Position numbers and translations under genes: made by a program
The notes under the pieces: model-generated
What the model was told of the DNA's origin: nothing
The model's input: the letters and a program-made list of their open reading frames with translations, nothing else
Database searches by the model: none
DNA from: Glomus cerebriforme
Lineage: Eukaryota; Glomeromycota; Glomeromycetes; Glomerales; Glomeraceae
Length of the DNA: 64,000 nucleotides
Assembly: GCA_003550305.1 (NCBI GenBank)
Contig: QKYT01000138.1
Span: 896-64,895, forward strand
Direction of reading: 5' to 3'
Shown here: piece by piece, positions 47,726 through 59,130 of the stretch
Layout: every line of letters starts with the position of its first letter
Numbering within the stretch: the stretch's first letter is position 1

Positions 47726-49266
47726 TTAATTCCTAGAAAAAAAATCATAATCAAAAGTGTTCATGATAATATTAATAATTTTCATAAAAATATTTCTAAA
47801 AATAAAACCAAAATATCCAACCGGAGAAGATTGTCTTAAAGTGACAGATCTAGATTTTAACACATCAGCGGATGTTCGTTTTAACATTTCATTTTCATAT
47901 TGTTTAATACAAGAAATATAATTTTCTGGAGAATAATTAAGTAATGCTTGAGAAAGTTTGTCAGCATCTTCAATAGCATTATTTGCTCCCAATCCTAATA
48001 CAGGACTCATAGCATGAGCGGCATCTCCTAATAATGTGACTCTACTACTTGTCCATGCATTAACAGATACAGATAACGGATCAATATCTTGTATCATTCT
48101 TCGTTGTACAGGATTGTAAGTTTTGAATGGATGTTTTTCTGGATCAGGAATTGTTTTAGGAACCAAATCCCATAATTCTAACATAATATTAGACAATTCA
48201 CATTCTGGTCTTAATTTTCGAATCATTTGTTTAACATGTTCAATAACTGATGCAGGATCATTATCATCAACTTTAACATTTTCAATATCATCTAATTTAG
48301 TAGGATAACTAAAAGCTATTGATGCTCTATAACGAGTTTCATTTTTATCCTTATAATTTCGTTCTTGTTCTTGTTCAATTGGAATTAAACGAAAAATAAC
48401 AAAAGTGATATCTCCATTTAATCCAAGAGATTTCTGAAATAAACCGTTTCCATTAATCCCAACTAATCTGCTCATAAGATTTTTAGGTACGGCTACATCT
48501 GCATTAATTTGAGTAATTCCATAATCAAAAATTTGTAATTCGGATATTTTTTGTTTTCGAACTAAAAGAAATAAAATTAATTTTTATTAAGTAAAAATAA
48601 GAAGAAAAATAAAATAAACATATTTAAGATATTAAATTTACCTGGAGAATGAATTCCATCAGCACCAACTAAAATGTCACAAAATTCTTTCGAACCATCT
48701 TCAAAAAAGACCCAAACACCTTCTTCAGTTTCTTCGTATCCAATACATTTTTTACCNNNNNNNNNNNNNNNNNNNNNNNNNNNNNNNNNNNNNNNNNNNN
48801 NNNNNNNNNNNNNNNNNNNNNNNNNNNNNNNNNNNNNNNNNNNNNNNNNNNNNNNNNNNNNNNNNNNNNNNNNNNNNNNNNNNNNNNNNNNNNNNNNNNN
48901 NNNNNNNNNNNNNNNNNNNNNNNNNNNNNNNNNNNNNNNNNNNNNNNNNNNNNNNNNNNNNNNNNNNNNNNNNNNNNNNNNNNNNNNNNNNNNNNNNNNN
49001 NNNNNNNNNNNNNNNNNNNNNNNNNNNNNNNNNNNNNNNNNNNNNNNNNNNNNNNNNNNNNNNNNNNNNNNNNNNNNNNNNNNNNNNNNNNNNNNNNNNN
49101 NNNNNNNNNNNNNNNNNNNNNNNNNNNNNNNNNNNNNNNNNGATTCTCGTTCAAAGATTTTTACATTAAATTCTTTTTTATCTTTGTTCTTTATCAAAGC
49201 ATGATAAAAAGTAAGTCCTCCAAGACCTGCACCAGTAATAATTACTGTTGGAATTTTTTGTTGCAT
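47726..49266 (-). CDS. FAD-dependent monooxygenase, copy A (gap inside)
   Basis: FAD-binding aromatic-hydroxylase-type (PHBH fold) monooxygenase. The first exon starts MQQKIPTVIITGAGLGG with the dinucleotide-binding GxGxxG. Undetermined bases (48757-49141) hide the rest of exon 1, intron 1 and most of exon 2. Sequence resumes at GKKCIGYEETEEG, then the DG motif ILVGADGIHS, with exon 2 ending at 48642. Exon 3 (48561-47726) contains LLGDAAHAMSPVLGLGAN, the GD motif binding FAD ribityl and pyrophosphate, and C-terminal RQSSPVGYFG. Copy B at 51466-53003 is highly similar along the visible length, so the hidden part can be expected to resemble it. Such enzymes hydroxylate or epoxidise small organic substrates with NAD(P)H and O2; the substrate is unknown. 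Confidence 0.85.
48757..49141. other. Assembly gap (385 undetermined bases)
   Basis: A run of N inside monooxygenase copy A. The equivalent interval in copy B (52499-52878) is 380 bp, so the gap size is realistic. It probably reflects collapse between the two near-identical copies. Confidence 0.95.
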
Positions 49267-51465
49267 TTTTTAAAAAGTGGATTTAATTATAATTTTATGA
49301 GATAATGTTTCTTGACGAGTTAAGTTGATAAAAACGACAAAGTTTTAATAATGATTTATTTATATTGAATTGATGCCAAGAAGACGAATAATTTTTTTCT
49401 TAGATATTTATTTTCGACGCAGAAATTTGCCGAGATTTATCCGATATTTTGTAAATTGTCAAGTACGATAGATTTTGTGATACATAATTTTCTCATAAGA
49501 ATATTCTTCATAAATTATTACATGCACGTTAATGGGTAATAAAACAATCAAAAATGTTGATAGTACATTAAATGGTGTAACATTTACATTATCGAAATTT
49601 ATCCGAATTTAACCGGAATTTATCCAAAGAGATTTCTTGATAAAATTAGTCATTTATTCATTGGAACGGAGTGAAATTTCAACGGTCTTTAATTTCCGTA
49701 TTTAATATTTTTATTGTATAAATCAGAATCACTTTTACTAAAACGAATGTATTTTTTTCTAAATATTTATTCTGATTATATAAGATTCGCAGCAATGATA
49801 ATAAAATGAGTCATTGTATCACAAATTTTTTTCAAAAAAATTAAACAAGTAAATAATAATTACACGTCAAGAAATTCTTATTTTCGATTACTGACAAGAA
49901 TTGTAACAAAAATTTTCTCATAATCCATTATATAAATTATGCGATATATTATTTTACACGATAATTTCATATCATAATTTTGATGTATATTGAATTTTTT
50001 TTTACATTATTCATTTTATTATTTTGTTGTTAATGATAAAATTATGAATCATCACATTTAATTTCGGGTACCTAAAATAGTAAATTAATTTTTTAATCCA
50101 TGAACGAGTATAATTAAATGAGTATATTTTGTCGAAAATTTTATTATAAGGGAAAGTTGAAAGAATTTACTTATTATAAATAAAATAAATAATAAAAATT
50201 GAATTTAAAGTGTTGTTTATACACATCGTATTATTTTTATTAAAATTTAGTAAACTGAACTTTTGCAAAATTGAATAAACACGAAAAACAGAATTTTAAA
50301 CTGCGCGATTGATCATGACAACTATTACGGTGCTAACTATTGATTAGAGAGTATCTATTATCCGACAAATAAAAGAACAAAGAAATTTTACGTCATTTTT
50401 GACACGGAAAATAAATTCAAATAAAGATTTCGATACTGAAGTTCGACCTAATAAATTTTTAGTTATCCGCCCAAGAACAGCAAAAAACTTTATCTTTAAA
50501 TTACGCGTAATTACTCGTTGATCAATCCATCAGCATGAAATGTAGAAATAATTCACCGAATATTATTTATCATTTATTTGTGGGACGTTTACTTAAGCTA
50601 TTCTTTTGTTTATTGGAGTACAATTTAAGCGGGATACCTTTATTTATAGAAATGTTTCATTTCGGAAGGGTCTTTAAAATTTTTTTTTTCTAAAAAGTGT
50701 AATTCAAAGAGTAAATTTATTTATTATTTAATTTCTCCTAATCTCCTATAACATTGTACATAAAAAAAAAATTTGAAAATAAATGTTTTTCGATCATTTT
50801 AAGATAGAAAGTATTGTTTAGTATTCAGCTAATAAATAAGAGTCATTAAACAACATATTTTATTAATTATTTTGTTCAAATCCAAATTTTTTAATTTTTA
50901 AACGAATTATCAATTATAATATTTCGGATGTTACGGATTAATCCCGCAATCTATTCTATTCAGATTACTGCAGCTAAATTTTATTAATTTATTGCAAGTC
51001 ATTCAGCATTTTACAAACCAATTATCGAATTTAAATTATGCTTTTTTTCGGTATTCAAAGAGTATAAAAGTATTATTATTTTATTTACATGAGTATTATA
51101 AACATTTAACATTTAACCATTAGTAAATACAATTTATACGGATCGTTGAAACCCTGTCAATTAGGAGGAGGATATTGATTAATAATGTATTTAAAAGTTT
51201 ATTTAAATTCTATAAAGAATAATTTTTTTTAAAATAGAGCGGATTATATAATAACATCATGCAACACATACAGTACATAAATTCAGACTATTTTTACGGA
51301 TTCGAATGAATTTAATCAACACCGTGATACATTTAACAATTAACATGTCATTTGTAAAAAAAAATATATATATATTTATTAAAACAATATAAATTTAACA
51401 TAAAAAACTAAATATATATAAATATACACGATAAAAAAGATATAACAAAAACAATAAATTGATAT
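49267..51465. other. Spacer between monooxygenase copies
   Basis: The first ~350 bp (5' flank of copy A) share motifs such as TTTATCCGAT and GTAACATTT with the 5' flank of copy B at 53004-53240, so the promoter region was duplicated too. The rest is AT-rich without a gene. Confidence 0.5.
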
Positions 51466-53003
51466 TTAATCCCTCAAGAAAAGATTAGTGTCAAAAAAAT
51501 TCATAAGAAAATTTACAGTCTTCATAATAGCATTTCTAAAAATAGAACCAAAATATCCAACTGGTGAAGATTGCCTTAATGCAATAGACCTAGATTTTAG
51601 CACATCAGCGGATGTTCTTTTTAACATTTCATTCTCATATTCTTTAATACAAGAAATATAATTTTCTGGAGAATAATTAAGTAATGCTTGAGAAAGTTTG
51701 TCAGCATCTAAAATAGCATCATTTGCTCCTAATCCCAATATAGGACTCATAGCATGAGCGGCATCTCCTAATAATGTAACTCTGCTACTTGTCCATACAT
51801 CAACAGCTAATGGATTAACATCTTGTAATTGTCTTCGTTGTACAGGGTTGTAAGTTTTAAATGGATATTCTTTTGGATCAGGAGTCGTTTTAGGGACCAA
51901 ATCCCATAATTCTAACATAATATCAGTCAATTCACATTCTGATCTTAATTTTCGAATCATTCGTTTAACATGTTCAATAACTGATGCTGGATCATTATCA
52001 TCAACTTTAACTGGATTCTGTTCATCATTATCTAATTTAGTAGGATAGCCAAAAGCTAATGTTACTCTGTAACGAGGTTCATTTTGTTCTTGTTCTTTTA
52101 TTGGAATTAAACGAAATATAACAAATGTAGTATCTCCATTTAATCCAATAGTTTCCTGAAATGTGCCCTTTCCAGTGAATTTAATTAATCTGTTTAAAAT
52201 ACTTTTAGGTACGGCTACATCTGCAAGAACTTGAGTTATCCCATAATAAAAAATTTGTAATTCAGGCATTTTTTGTTTTCGAACTAAATAGAAATAAAAT
52301 TTATTTTTATTACGCAAGAATAAAAAAAAAAATAAATAAATAAAATAAAATAAGTCAACATATTTAATATACTAATCTCTTACCTGGAGAATGAATTCCG
52401 TCTGCACCAACTAAAATGTCACAAAATTCTTTCGAACCATCTTCAAAAAAGACCCAAACACCTTCTTCAGTTTCTTCGTATCCAATACATTTTTTACCCC
52501 ATTGAAGTGGTACATTTTCTAATAGAATATCTCTGAGTCTATCCCGATAGGTAATAATTGCTGAAAACCCAGTAGAAACTTTTGCGACTTCATAAACATC
52601 TTTAACTTGTTTAGATGGAGGTCTTAATAACAAATTTCCTGTATGGTCGGTTAGTGAAAATCCATGATATTCTACATCAGGAATTGGATTTGGCATTGCT
52701 TTTGGAAGGTCCAAAGCGACTGATGAAGGAATACAATTTATAAGAGATCGAGCTCCTTTATTGTTTATGCCTATATGATATCCTTGCCATCGATCTTTTT
52801 TTTTAACACGCTTGTTAGTCACATATCATATTTAAAGTCTTTACGAAAAATTGATATATTTTTATACCTTGAGGACCAGATTCTCGTTCAAAGATTTTTA
52901 CATTAAATTCTTTTTTATCTTTGTTCTTTATCAAAGCATGATAAAAAGTAAGCCCTCCTAGACCTGCACCACTAATAATTACTGTTGGAATTTTTTGTTG
53001 CAT
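51466..53003 (-). CDS. FAD-dependent monooxygenase, copy B (complete)
   Basis: Complete paralogue of 454 aa. Exons: 53003-52868, 52794-52384 and 52283-51466. Landmarks are GAGLGGLTFYHAL (GxGxxG, N-terminus), a DRWQGYHIGINNKGARSL segment, DRLRDILLENVP, the DG motif GADGIHSPG, LLGDAAHAMSPILGLGAN (GD motif) and a C-terminal hydrophobic amphipathic end. The intron 1 acceptor is placed at AAAAAG before ATCGATGG because it is the only site preserving frame and homology. Compared with copy A, exon 3 has a shorter loop (EQEQNEPRYR against a longer EQEQERNYKDKNETRYR) and scattered substitutions. No defect seen. Tandem and same-strand with copy A about 2.2 kb downstream. Confidence 0.9.
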
Positions 53004-53744
53004 TTTTAAAAGTGGTCTTAATTAATGAGAGATATATTTTCTCAATAACTTGAAGAAAGACTTTAAAGTTTTAATGGATTTATTTTGATGAAATTGAGAT
53101 ATTGATATTAAAGGAGATAAATTTCATTTAGCTTATATATTCGATAAAAAAAATTGCCGATTTATCCGATTTTTTAACGTGTCAAATTTAAATGGTAATG
53201 ATGTAACATTTCTCATTGCCGACATTTAACCGACAATTATTTTGTACGGCCTAACTAAAGATATTAATAGTACTGTTTATTTGGAATGTTACACATTCTG
53301 ATTTACCAAAAAAAACTAATAATATGGCGCAGAAAAATTCATACGACGCAGTAATTTTCTTACTTAAAATATCCAGATTAGGTTGCGCTCAAATTTTCAG
53401 CCAGAGTTGACGCTAATAATTACAGTTTGCAAAATTACATGACCAAATACTGTACATAATTTGATATAGAATTTGTGGGATTAAAAAAGAAATCGGAACA
53501 GTCGGAATTAAAGGTTGTTTGGATCATCCAATATCCTTGTTAAATTAGTTCAGAATTCATAGACATTTTTATTATTTTTCACTTTGAATCGTGACGTATT
53601 TTAATTCCATTTGCAATATGAATATTTGAATTTATTCAAAGGTAAGATAGATTATTTAAATTACAAACTAAGAGACTACTACTCTAATTCTTAGCATTTA
53701 GATAGTTCTAAATAAAAAATATATTTTGAATACTATAACATAAT
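53004..53744. other. 5' flank of monooxygenase copy B
   Basis: Shares its first ~230 bp with the flank of copy A. No gene beyond that. Confidence 0.45.
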
Positions 53745-54020
53745 TTAAAATTCATCTGTATTTAAAAAAGAAGTAATATTATTATAAAAAATTAGTTAGG
53801 ATTATAATTACCATCAGGAATTTCCAATTCATCTTGTTCTTCTGAATGAAAATTTGGATTGTTATACATTTAATCTTTATCAATAAGAACAAAAAATTAA
53901 TAATTGATTGTAAAATTATTATTGAATAAAATTTATAAATTATATTACAATCAATACCATCAATATCATCGACATTATTATTCTTTATTTGTTGTATAGT
54001 TTCTTTTTCGTATTTATTTT
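53745..54020 (-). pseudogene. Orphan kinase-tail exons
   Basis: On the minus strand it shows, in order, a DDIDGID-type exon (near 53950-54020), MYNNPNFHSEEQ then DELEIPD (53806-53880), and a final exon reading DEF and stop ending at 53745. This is the same exon order as the tail of the plus-strand kinase pseudogene (38449-39352). No kinase body belongs to it: the adjacent gene at 54515-56783 has its own complete tail. It is a leftover of a deleted array member. Confidence 0.65.
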
Positions 54021-54514
54021 GAGTATCCAGTATATATAGAAGGTCATAATAAATAAGTTTTTTAATTTGTAAATTTATTTATATATAATTGTGTTTCTAC
54101 TTACTATTACTTGAATTTATTTGCCACTACAGTATAATAAAAATTTTTTTATCTGAATATATTAATATTTTTCGTGAATCTAAGCAAGTCGATATAAATT
54201 CCATGGCTATACTACATTTATGGAAAATCAAGGAATATAAAATATAGTATATTAACATGTTACCAATTGATAAAGAAATTTGTAAACTGGTCAATATTAA
54301 AGTTGTTCGGGTAATCACAAATTGTATAGAAAGTTAGAAACAATTTATTTATTTATTTGAATCTTTAATTATAAATAGAAATACACTAAAAATTACAAAT
54401 ATCCATTCAAAGTAAAAATGAATTAGATAAATTATAAACTAAGAAACTTGCAAAATATTGCTACTCTATTCTTAGTATTTAAATAATACTCCTAGATTAA
54501 TAATAATATTGTCA
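54021..54514. other. Spacer within the kinase array
   Basis: AT-rich, no gene. A 63-codon minus frame at 54127-54318 has no domain. Confidence 0.35.
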
Positions 54515-56783
54515 CTAATTTAATAAATAGTTAAGATCCATCTTATCTAAGAAAAAATTGTTATAAAAAAATTAGTAATAAAATCTTATAAATCTAAAAT
54601 ATTCTATAATCATACCATAAAAAATATTTGATTCGTCTTGTTCTTCCAAATGGAGATTTTGATTATAATATAATTCATTCTTATCTATTTTTTTTAAAAA
54701 AAATAAAATAAACATAAATTCCTTATCATTATTTGTAATGTTACACTATTGAAAATATATTGTACAGTACATAAATTTCTACAATAACAATTTATTATAA
54801 TAATTATGAAATATGAAAATTCAAAAATTAGAAATAATTACCATCATTATTATTTAACTTTACTTTTTTAAAGTTAACTGGTTTAAAATCTTTGTCATCT
54901 ATTTAAAACAAAATATATTTAATTATTAATAATTAATTGTGATATAAATTATGATAAATTACCATTAAAGTTTTTTCTTTTAGATTTGTTCTCTATTATT
55001 TTTTTGTAAAAAAAAAAAATTATTAAACTATATAAAAAATTAAGAAATTCACAACATCATATATTAATTCAGTTATTAATTTTTAATCTTACCAATGATC
55101 AAATCATTCTGTATATCAAAGTCAAGTTCTGTACTATAATAAGCTATTAAAACAAAGTTAATATAAAAGTATATTAACATTATCAAATATAATTTTCAAC
55201 ATTCAAATCAATTTTTTTTTTAGCAAGTATCAATAATTACCTTCTTGTTCTTCTATTAAATAAAAAATTAAATGAGATTATATTATAATAAATTAAAATT
55301 TATAATAATTAATGTTTACCTTTTGTTGCATTTCTTGGTTCAGACATATCTTCAAAATTATAAACTCTGCTACTTAAACATTCAAAAGAGTAATTTGTAG
55401 ATCTAGAACTTATGATAAAATTTGTATTTAATTGAGAATTACTACTATTATTTATCAGTTGTTCGTTATTTTCATTTAAATATGATCTACGAAAATCTCT
55501 TATTTTTTTATTAAGAGTATCAATATCAGGTCTTTTTGTTGGATCAGCATCCCAACATTGTTCCATTAATTCTTTATATTCTAAAGGAGTTCCTGGTATT
55601 GTTCTTGGTCTCATTCCATTTAATATCTTTATTGCAAGACCATAATTATGTTTACTTTCAAAAGGCGGTTGTCCAGATGAAATTTCCCACATAAGCATAC
55701 CAATACTATAAATATCAGATGCAAAGGTATATTCTTTTCCAGCAATAACTTCAGGTGCAATATAAGGAAGATTCCCGTATATACTATTTAATGGTTTATC
55801 AACTGGTCCACAAAATCCAAGATCACTAACATTAAATGATTGATTAAGTTGAGAAAATAATACATTTCCAGAATGCAAATCTCTGTGAATTGCATTTTCA
55901 GTATGAATTCTAGAAATTGCTAAAATTATGTCATAAGTAATTTGAACACCATCTTTCCATGTAAGTTTATAATGATTTTGTTGTAAAAAATTTCTTAAAT
56001 TCATATCTAATTTACTAATTACAAGCATGTAATTTCCATCAGATGGATTTTGAGTTAAACCAAAACATTGTACTATATGTCCATATTTGTTGCTTATAGT
56101 TAAATGAGATTTACCCTATAAAATTAAAAGATAATATTATTAAATAATATTTTAAATAATCTTATCGGATATTTTTTAATTATATATTCTACCTCTTCAA
56201 ACCAACTTCTATCAGCGCTTTCAACATTCTCTAACTTTTTAAGTATTACACTTTGCTTTTCCATTCTTTTTAATTGATTTTCTTTAGAATCCCATTCATA
56301 ATAACGTCCATCAATCCAATCTGCTGTATAAATTTCAGAGAATCCACCTTTAGTTAAATATTTAATATTTTGTAAATTCTTATATGGGATCCATTCTACT
56401 ATTCTTCTCGGGGAAATTGTTTCCATTTGACATTTTTGTATTAAATTATCAATGTCTTTATTTCCAGATGTCCAGTTTGAAAAATTTGCTTTTAAATAAT
56501 TTCGAATACAACATTCACAGTATAATGTAGCTAAACATTCAATTTGACAATCGTTACAAATTCTTTTTGTTCCTTCATTATTAAGAATTTTAAATTTGTC
56601 AAACTCTTCATTTAATCGTTTTATTGCGGCTGATTTTTCATCTTTTGTAAGGGATTTGTCAGCAAGAACTGTTTGTTGTCTAAATTCATGTTGTTTTTCT
56701 AAATCATTTTGAACATTAACATTTATTAATGCATATGCTCTACTGATTGCAGCAGTAACTAATTCTATTCGAATCGTAGCCAT
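54515..56783 (-). CDS. Zinc-finger/TKL-like protein kinase (array member 1)
   Basis: Predicted 545-aa kinase. Exons: 56783-56193 (591 nt), 56115-55320, 55252-55241 (12 nt), 55143-55093, 54992-54963, 54898-54842, 54684-54616 and 54546-54515. It starts MATIRIELVTAAISRAYAL. The zinc finger is CNDCQIEC...CECC, followed by FSNWTSGNKDIDNLI. The N-lobe has LTKGGFSEIYTA and VILKKLEN; SWFEE ends exon 1. The C-lobe has HRDLHSGN, SDLGFCGPVDK (DLG instead of DFG), IAPEVIAGKEYT and MEQCWDADPTKRPDI. Tail exons keep phase 1 throughout and include the 12-nt EEQE exon; the end reads DKMDLNYLLN. M at 56783 is preferred to the in-frame M at 56861 because a TATAAAA-type box lies between them. Likely active as judged by Lys, HRD and Asn; DLG variants occur in active kinases. 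Confidence 0.85.
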
Positions 56784-56824
56784 GATGAAATTTTTTATAA
56801 CTTGAAAAAATAAAAAATAAAAAT

Positions 56825-56850
56825 ATGAAGGAACGGGCTTTTTTATAACG
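56825..56850 (-). promoter_or_regulatory. TATA box and conserved CCGTTCCTTCAT element
   Basis: Minus strand: GTTATAAAAAAGCCCGTTCC then TTCATATTT, about 45-65 nt upstream of the kinase start at 56783. The same block precedes the paralogue at 61417, and part of it precedes the orphan exon at 57972. Confidence 0.6.
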
Positions 56851-57044
56851 AACAAATACATTGTGTAAAATATATTAATTGTAAATTATCTCGAAAGTTA
56901 TTTTTTAGATTTTTTATAATGCGAAGTTGTACAAATAAATACTTTGTGTAATATATTAATTGTAGATTATCTCGAAAGTAAAATTTTCGAGAAATCTTGT
57001 TTTTTTAGATTAATTATTAGTCATAGTTTGTAAATTTGTAATTT

Positions 57045-57240
57045 TTTTAAGGGACCTCAAATGACTCAAATGACAGGTCATGTGTCATTTGGGTCATTTT
57101 GAGTCATTTGAAAAATTACATCATTGAAAATAATAATTTTATCCTAATCTATTTAATCTAATTCTGACCATCATTATACAAATGACTTCTTAAATGACAG
57201 GTCATTCGAATGTCATTTTTAAAAGGGTCATTTAAAAATA
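57045..57240. repeat. Cluster of ATTTGAGTCATT-like motifs in both orientations
   Basis: At 57057-57110, CAAATGACTCAAATGACAGG is followed by TCATTTGGGTCATTTTGAGT, forming overlapping inverted repeats. A second group (AAATGACAGGTCATTCGAAT, then GGGTCATTTAAAAA) lies at 57191-57236. It may be a small fold-back element of about 200 bp. Confidence 0.7.
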
Positions 57241-57425
57241 CAGTACATAATGTGATGATCGGCATTAGTATTAGTAGCATTAATTCCTATTGGTTACCGC
57301 ATTGTTCCTAAGGTTCGACCGATATTGAAACGCCCCTATCCAATAACTATTTATTACACTATAAAAATTAAAAAGATTATTATAATAATTTATAAATAAC
57401 TTTTTCAAATACTTATAACATTTAC

Positions 57426-57972
57426 CTCCTCAAACAAACTTCTATTAGCACTTGCAAAATTTTTTAACTTCATGAGTACTACTTTTAACTCTTTTCCTTT
57501 GTTAACGACCATCAATCCAAACTGCTGTATAAATTCCAGAGCATCTACCTTTAGTTAAATATTTAATATTTTGTTAGTTATCATATAGGATCCATTCTAC
57601 TATTCTTCTTGGAGAAATTGTTTCCATTTGTATTAAATTATCAATGTCATTATTTCCAGACGACCAGTTTGAAGAATTTGTTTTTAAATAATTTCGAACA
57701 CAATGCTCACAATATAATGTAGCTAAACATCCAACTTGACAATCTTCACAAATTCTTTTTGTTCCTTCATTATTACGAACTTTATAATACTGTAGTCAAA
57801 ATGTTTATTTAAAGATTTTTTGCTTCAGATTTTTCGTAATTTGTTTATCAACAAGAACTGTTTGTTAACTAAATTCATGTCGTTTTTCTAAATTGTTTTG
57901 AATATTAGCATCTACTAATGCATATGATCTATTAATTGCAACAGGAACTAATTCTTTTCGAATAATAGTCAT
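57426..57972 (-). pseudogene. Orphan first exon of a kinase copy
   Basis: Starts at 57972 with MTIIRKELVPVAINRSYAL and follows the 591-nt first exon of the neighbouring kinases. It hits an in-frame stop (HEFS, stop, QTVLVDK) and further frame changes around 57800-57840 and 57640. The zinc finger and WIPY...GRCSGIYTAVW region are still readable, and the exon ends normally at a GTAAAT donor (LFEE). No C-lobe exon lies between it and the next gene's promoter, so this is a truncated, dead copy. Confidence 0.85.
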
Positions 57973-58002
57973 GATGAAAGTCTTTTATTGAAAAATAAAA
58001 AA

Positions 58003-58027
58003 ATATGAAGGAACGGAGATTATAACA
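58003..58027 (-). promoter_or_regulatory. Residual copy of the kinase promoter block
   Basis: Plus-strand ATATGAAGGAACGGAGATTA then TAACAC matches the block at 56825-56850 and 61449-61474, but the T-run of the TATA box is lost (GATTATAAC instead of GCTTTTTATAAC). Confidence 0.5.
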
Positions 58028-59130
58028 CAATTAATATGGAAGGTGTACAAACATACAAATGTAACCTAATAATCGCACGAAATTTTAATTTTTCAAAAAT
58101 CTTGTTTTTAATTTGTCATAGCCTATATTTTTAAAAAAAAATTTAGTCTTTAGAACCACTTGGCAAGAAATGAGAAACATTTGTAATAACTGCAATGAGA
58201 TTTGATAGTGTTTAAATAAATAAATACTTTTAAAAGCATCATGTAAATAAAAAGTGAAATGAACAAGAATTATGGCCTGTTTTGTTATAAAGAAAAATGA
58301 ATGATATAAAAAGAAAAATTATCCAGAAAATTATATTTTCATCTTACGTAATTTCAAGAAGGAATTACTTTCAAATATTTATTTACCATTATTTCTAATA
58401 TTTTTAGAGACATAGAATCACGCAAATCCTATTTTTTTAAAAAAAAGTTTTATTTAATTTAACTCATTAATTTTTAAATTAAAAAAAAAGAGGGTGATCC
58501 AGAGTAATCACATTTCCCAACCTGCTGATAAAGTTTAGTAATTCTCTAATATTTTAAGAAATTAAAGTATTTGCTTATCAGGTATTCAAGCAGTGATGTC
58601 AGTGATTATCACGTACAGTTTCTATCTAAATATGATCAAAAACTATGAACAAAAGTCTTAAATAAGAAAAAGTGTAAATTTATAGTTTATAGTGTAGTTA
58701 AATCAAACATTTTTAGTGAGTCTTGAAAATGTTTGACTCTAAATACAATGTACTTATAAAAATAATTTAATCAAAATTATTTTAATAAATATTGACCTAA
58801 TCATATTGTGTAAATTTACAGGAAAATATGACAAGTTTAATATTATTACCGTCTAACTATACACGAATAAAAATTCTTATTCTGATAGGATTAGGTTAAT
58901 TTTGGCTATATATTTCAAAAAGTACCCCCGAGTATTTTATGCAATGCTAAACGATAATAAAGAAAAATACAGGATTGAATAAATTTTACTCTGGAATTAT
59001 AGATAAAATTACTGTATTAAAATTTTATTCAAAGCGAAAAACGAATTATTTAAATTACAAAAAAAAAACTTGCAAAATATTGCTACTCTATTCTTAGTGT
59101 TTAAATAATACTAAATTCATAATGTTGCCT
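58028..59130. other. Spacer within the kinase array
   Basis: No gene is seen. AT-rich sequence with poly-A tracts. Confidence 0.4.

Noticed and set aside
48669..49204. Long frames on both strands across the gap
   Set aside because: They are open only because undetermined bases contain no stops.
58490..58540. GGTGATCCAGAGTAATCACA resembling a transposon end
   Set aside because: No matching inverted end was found within a few kb.
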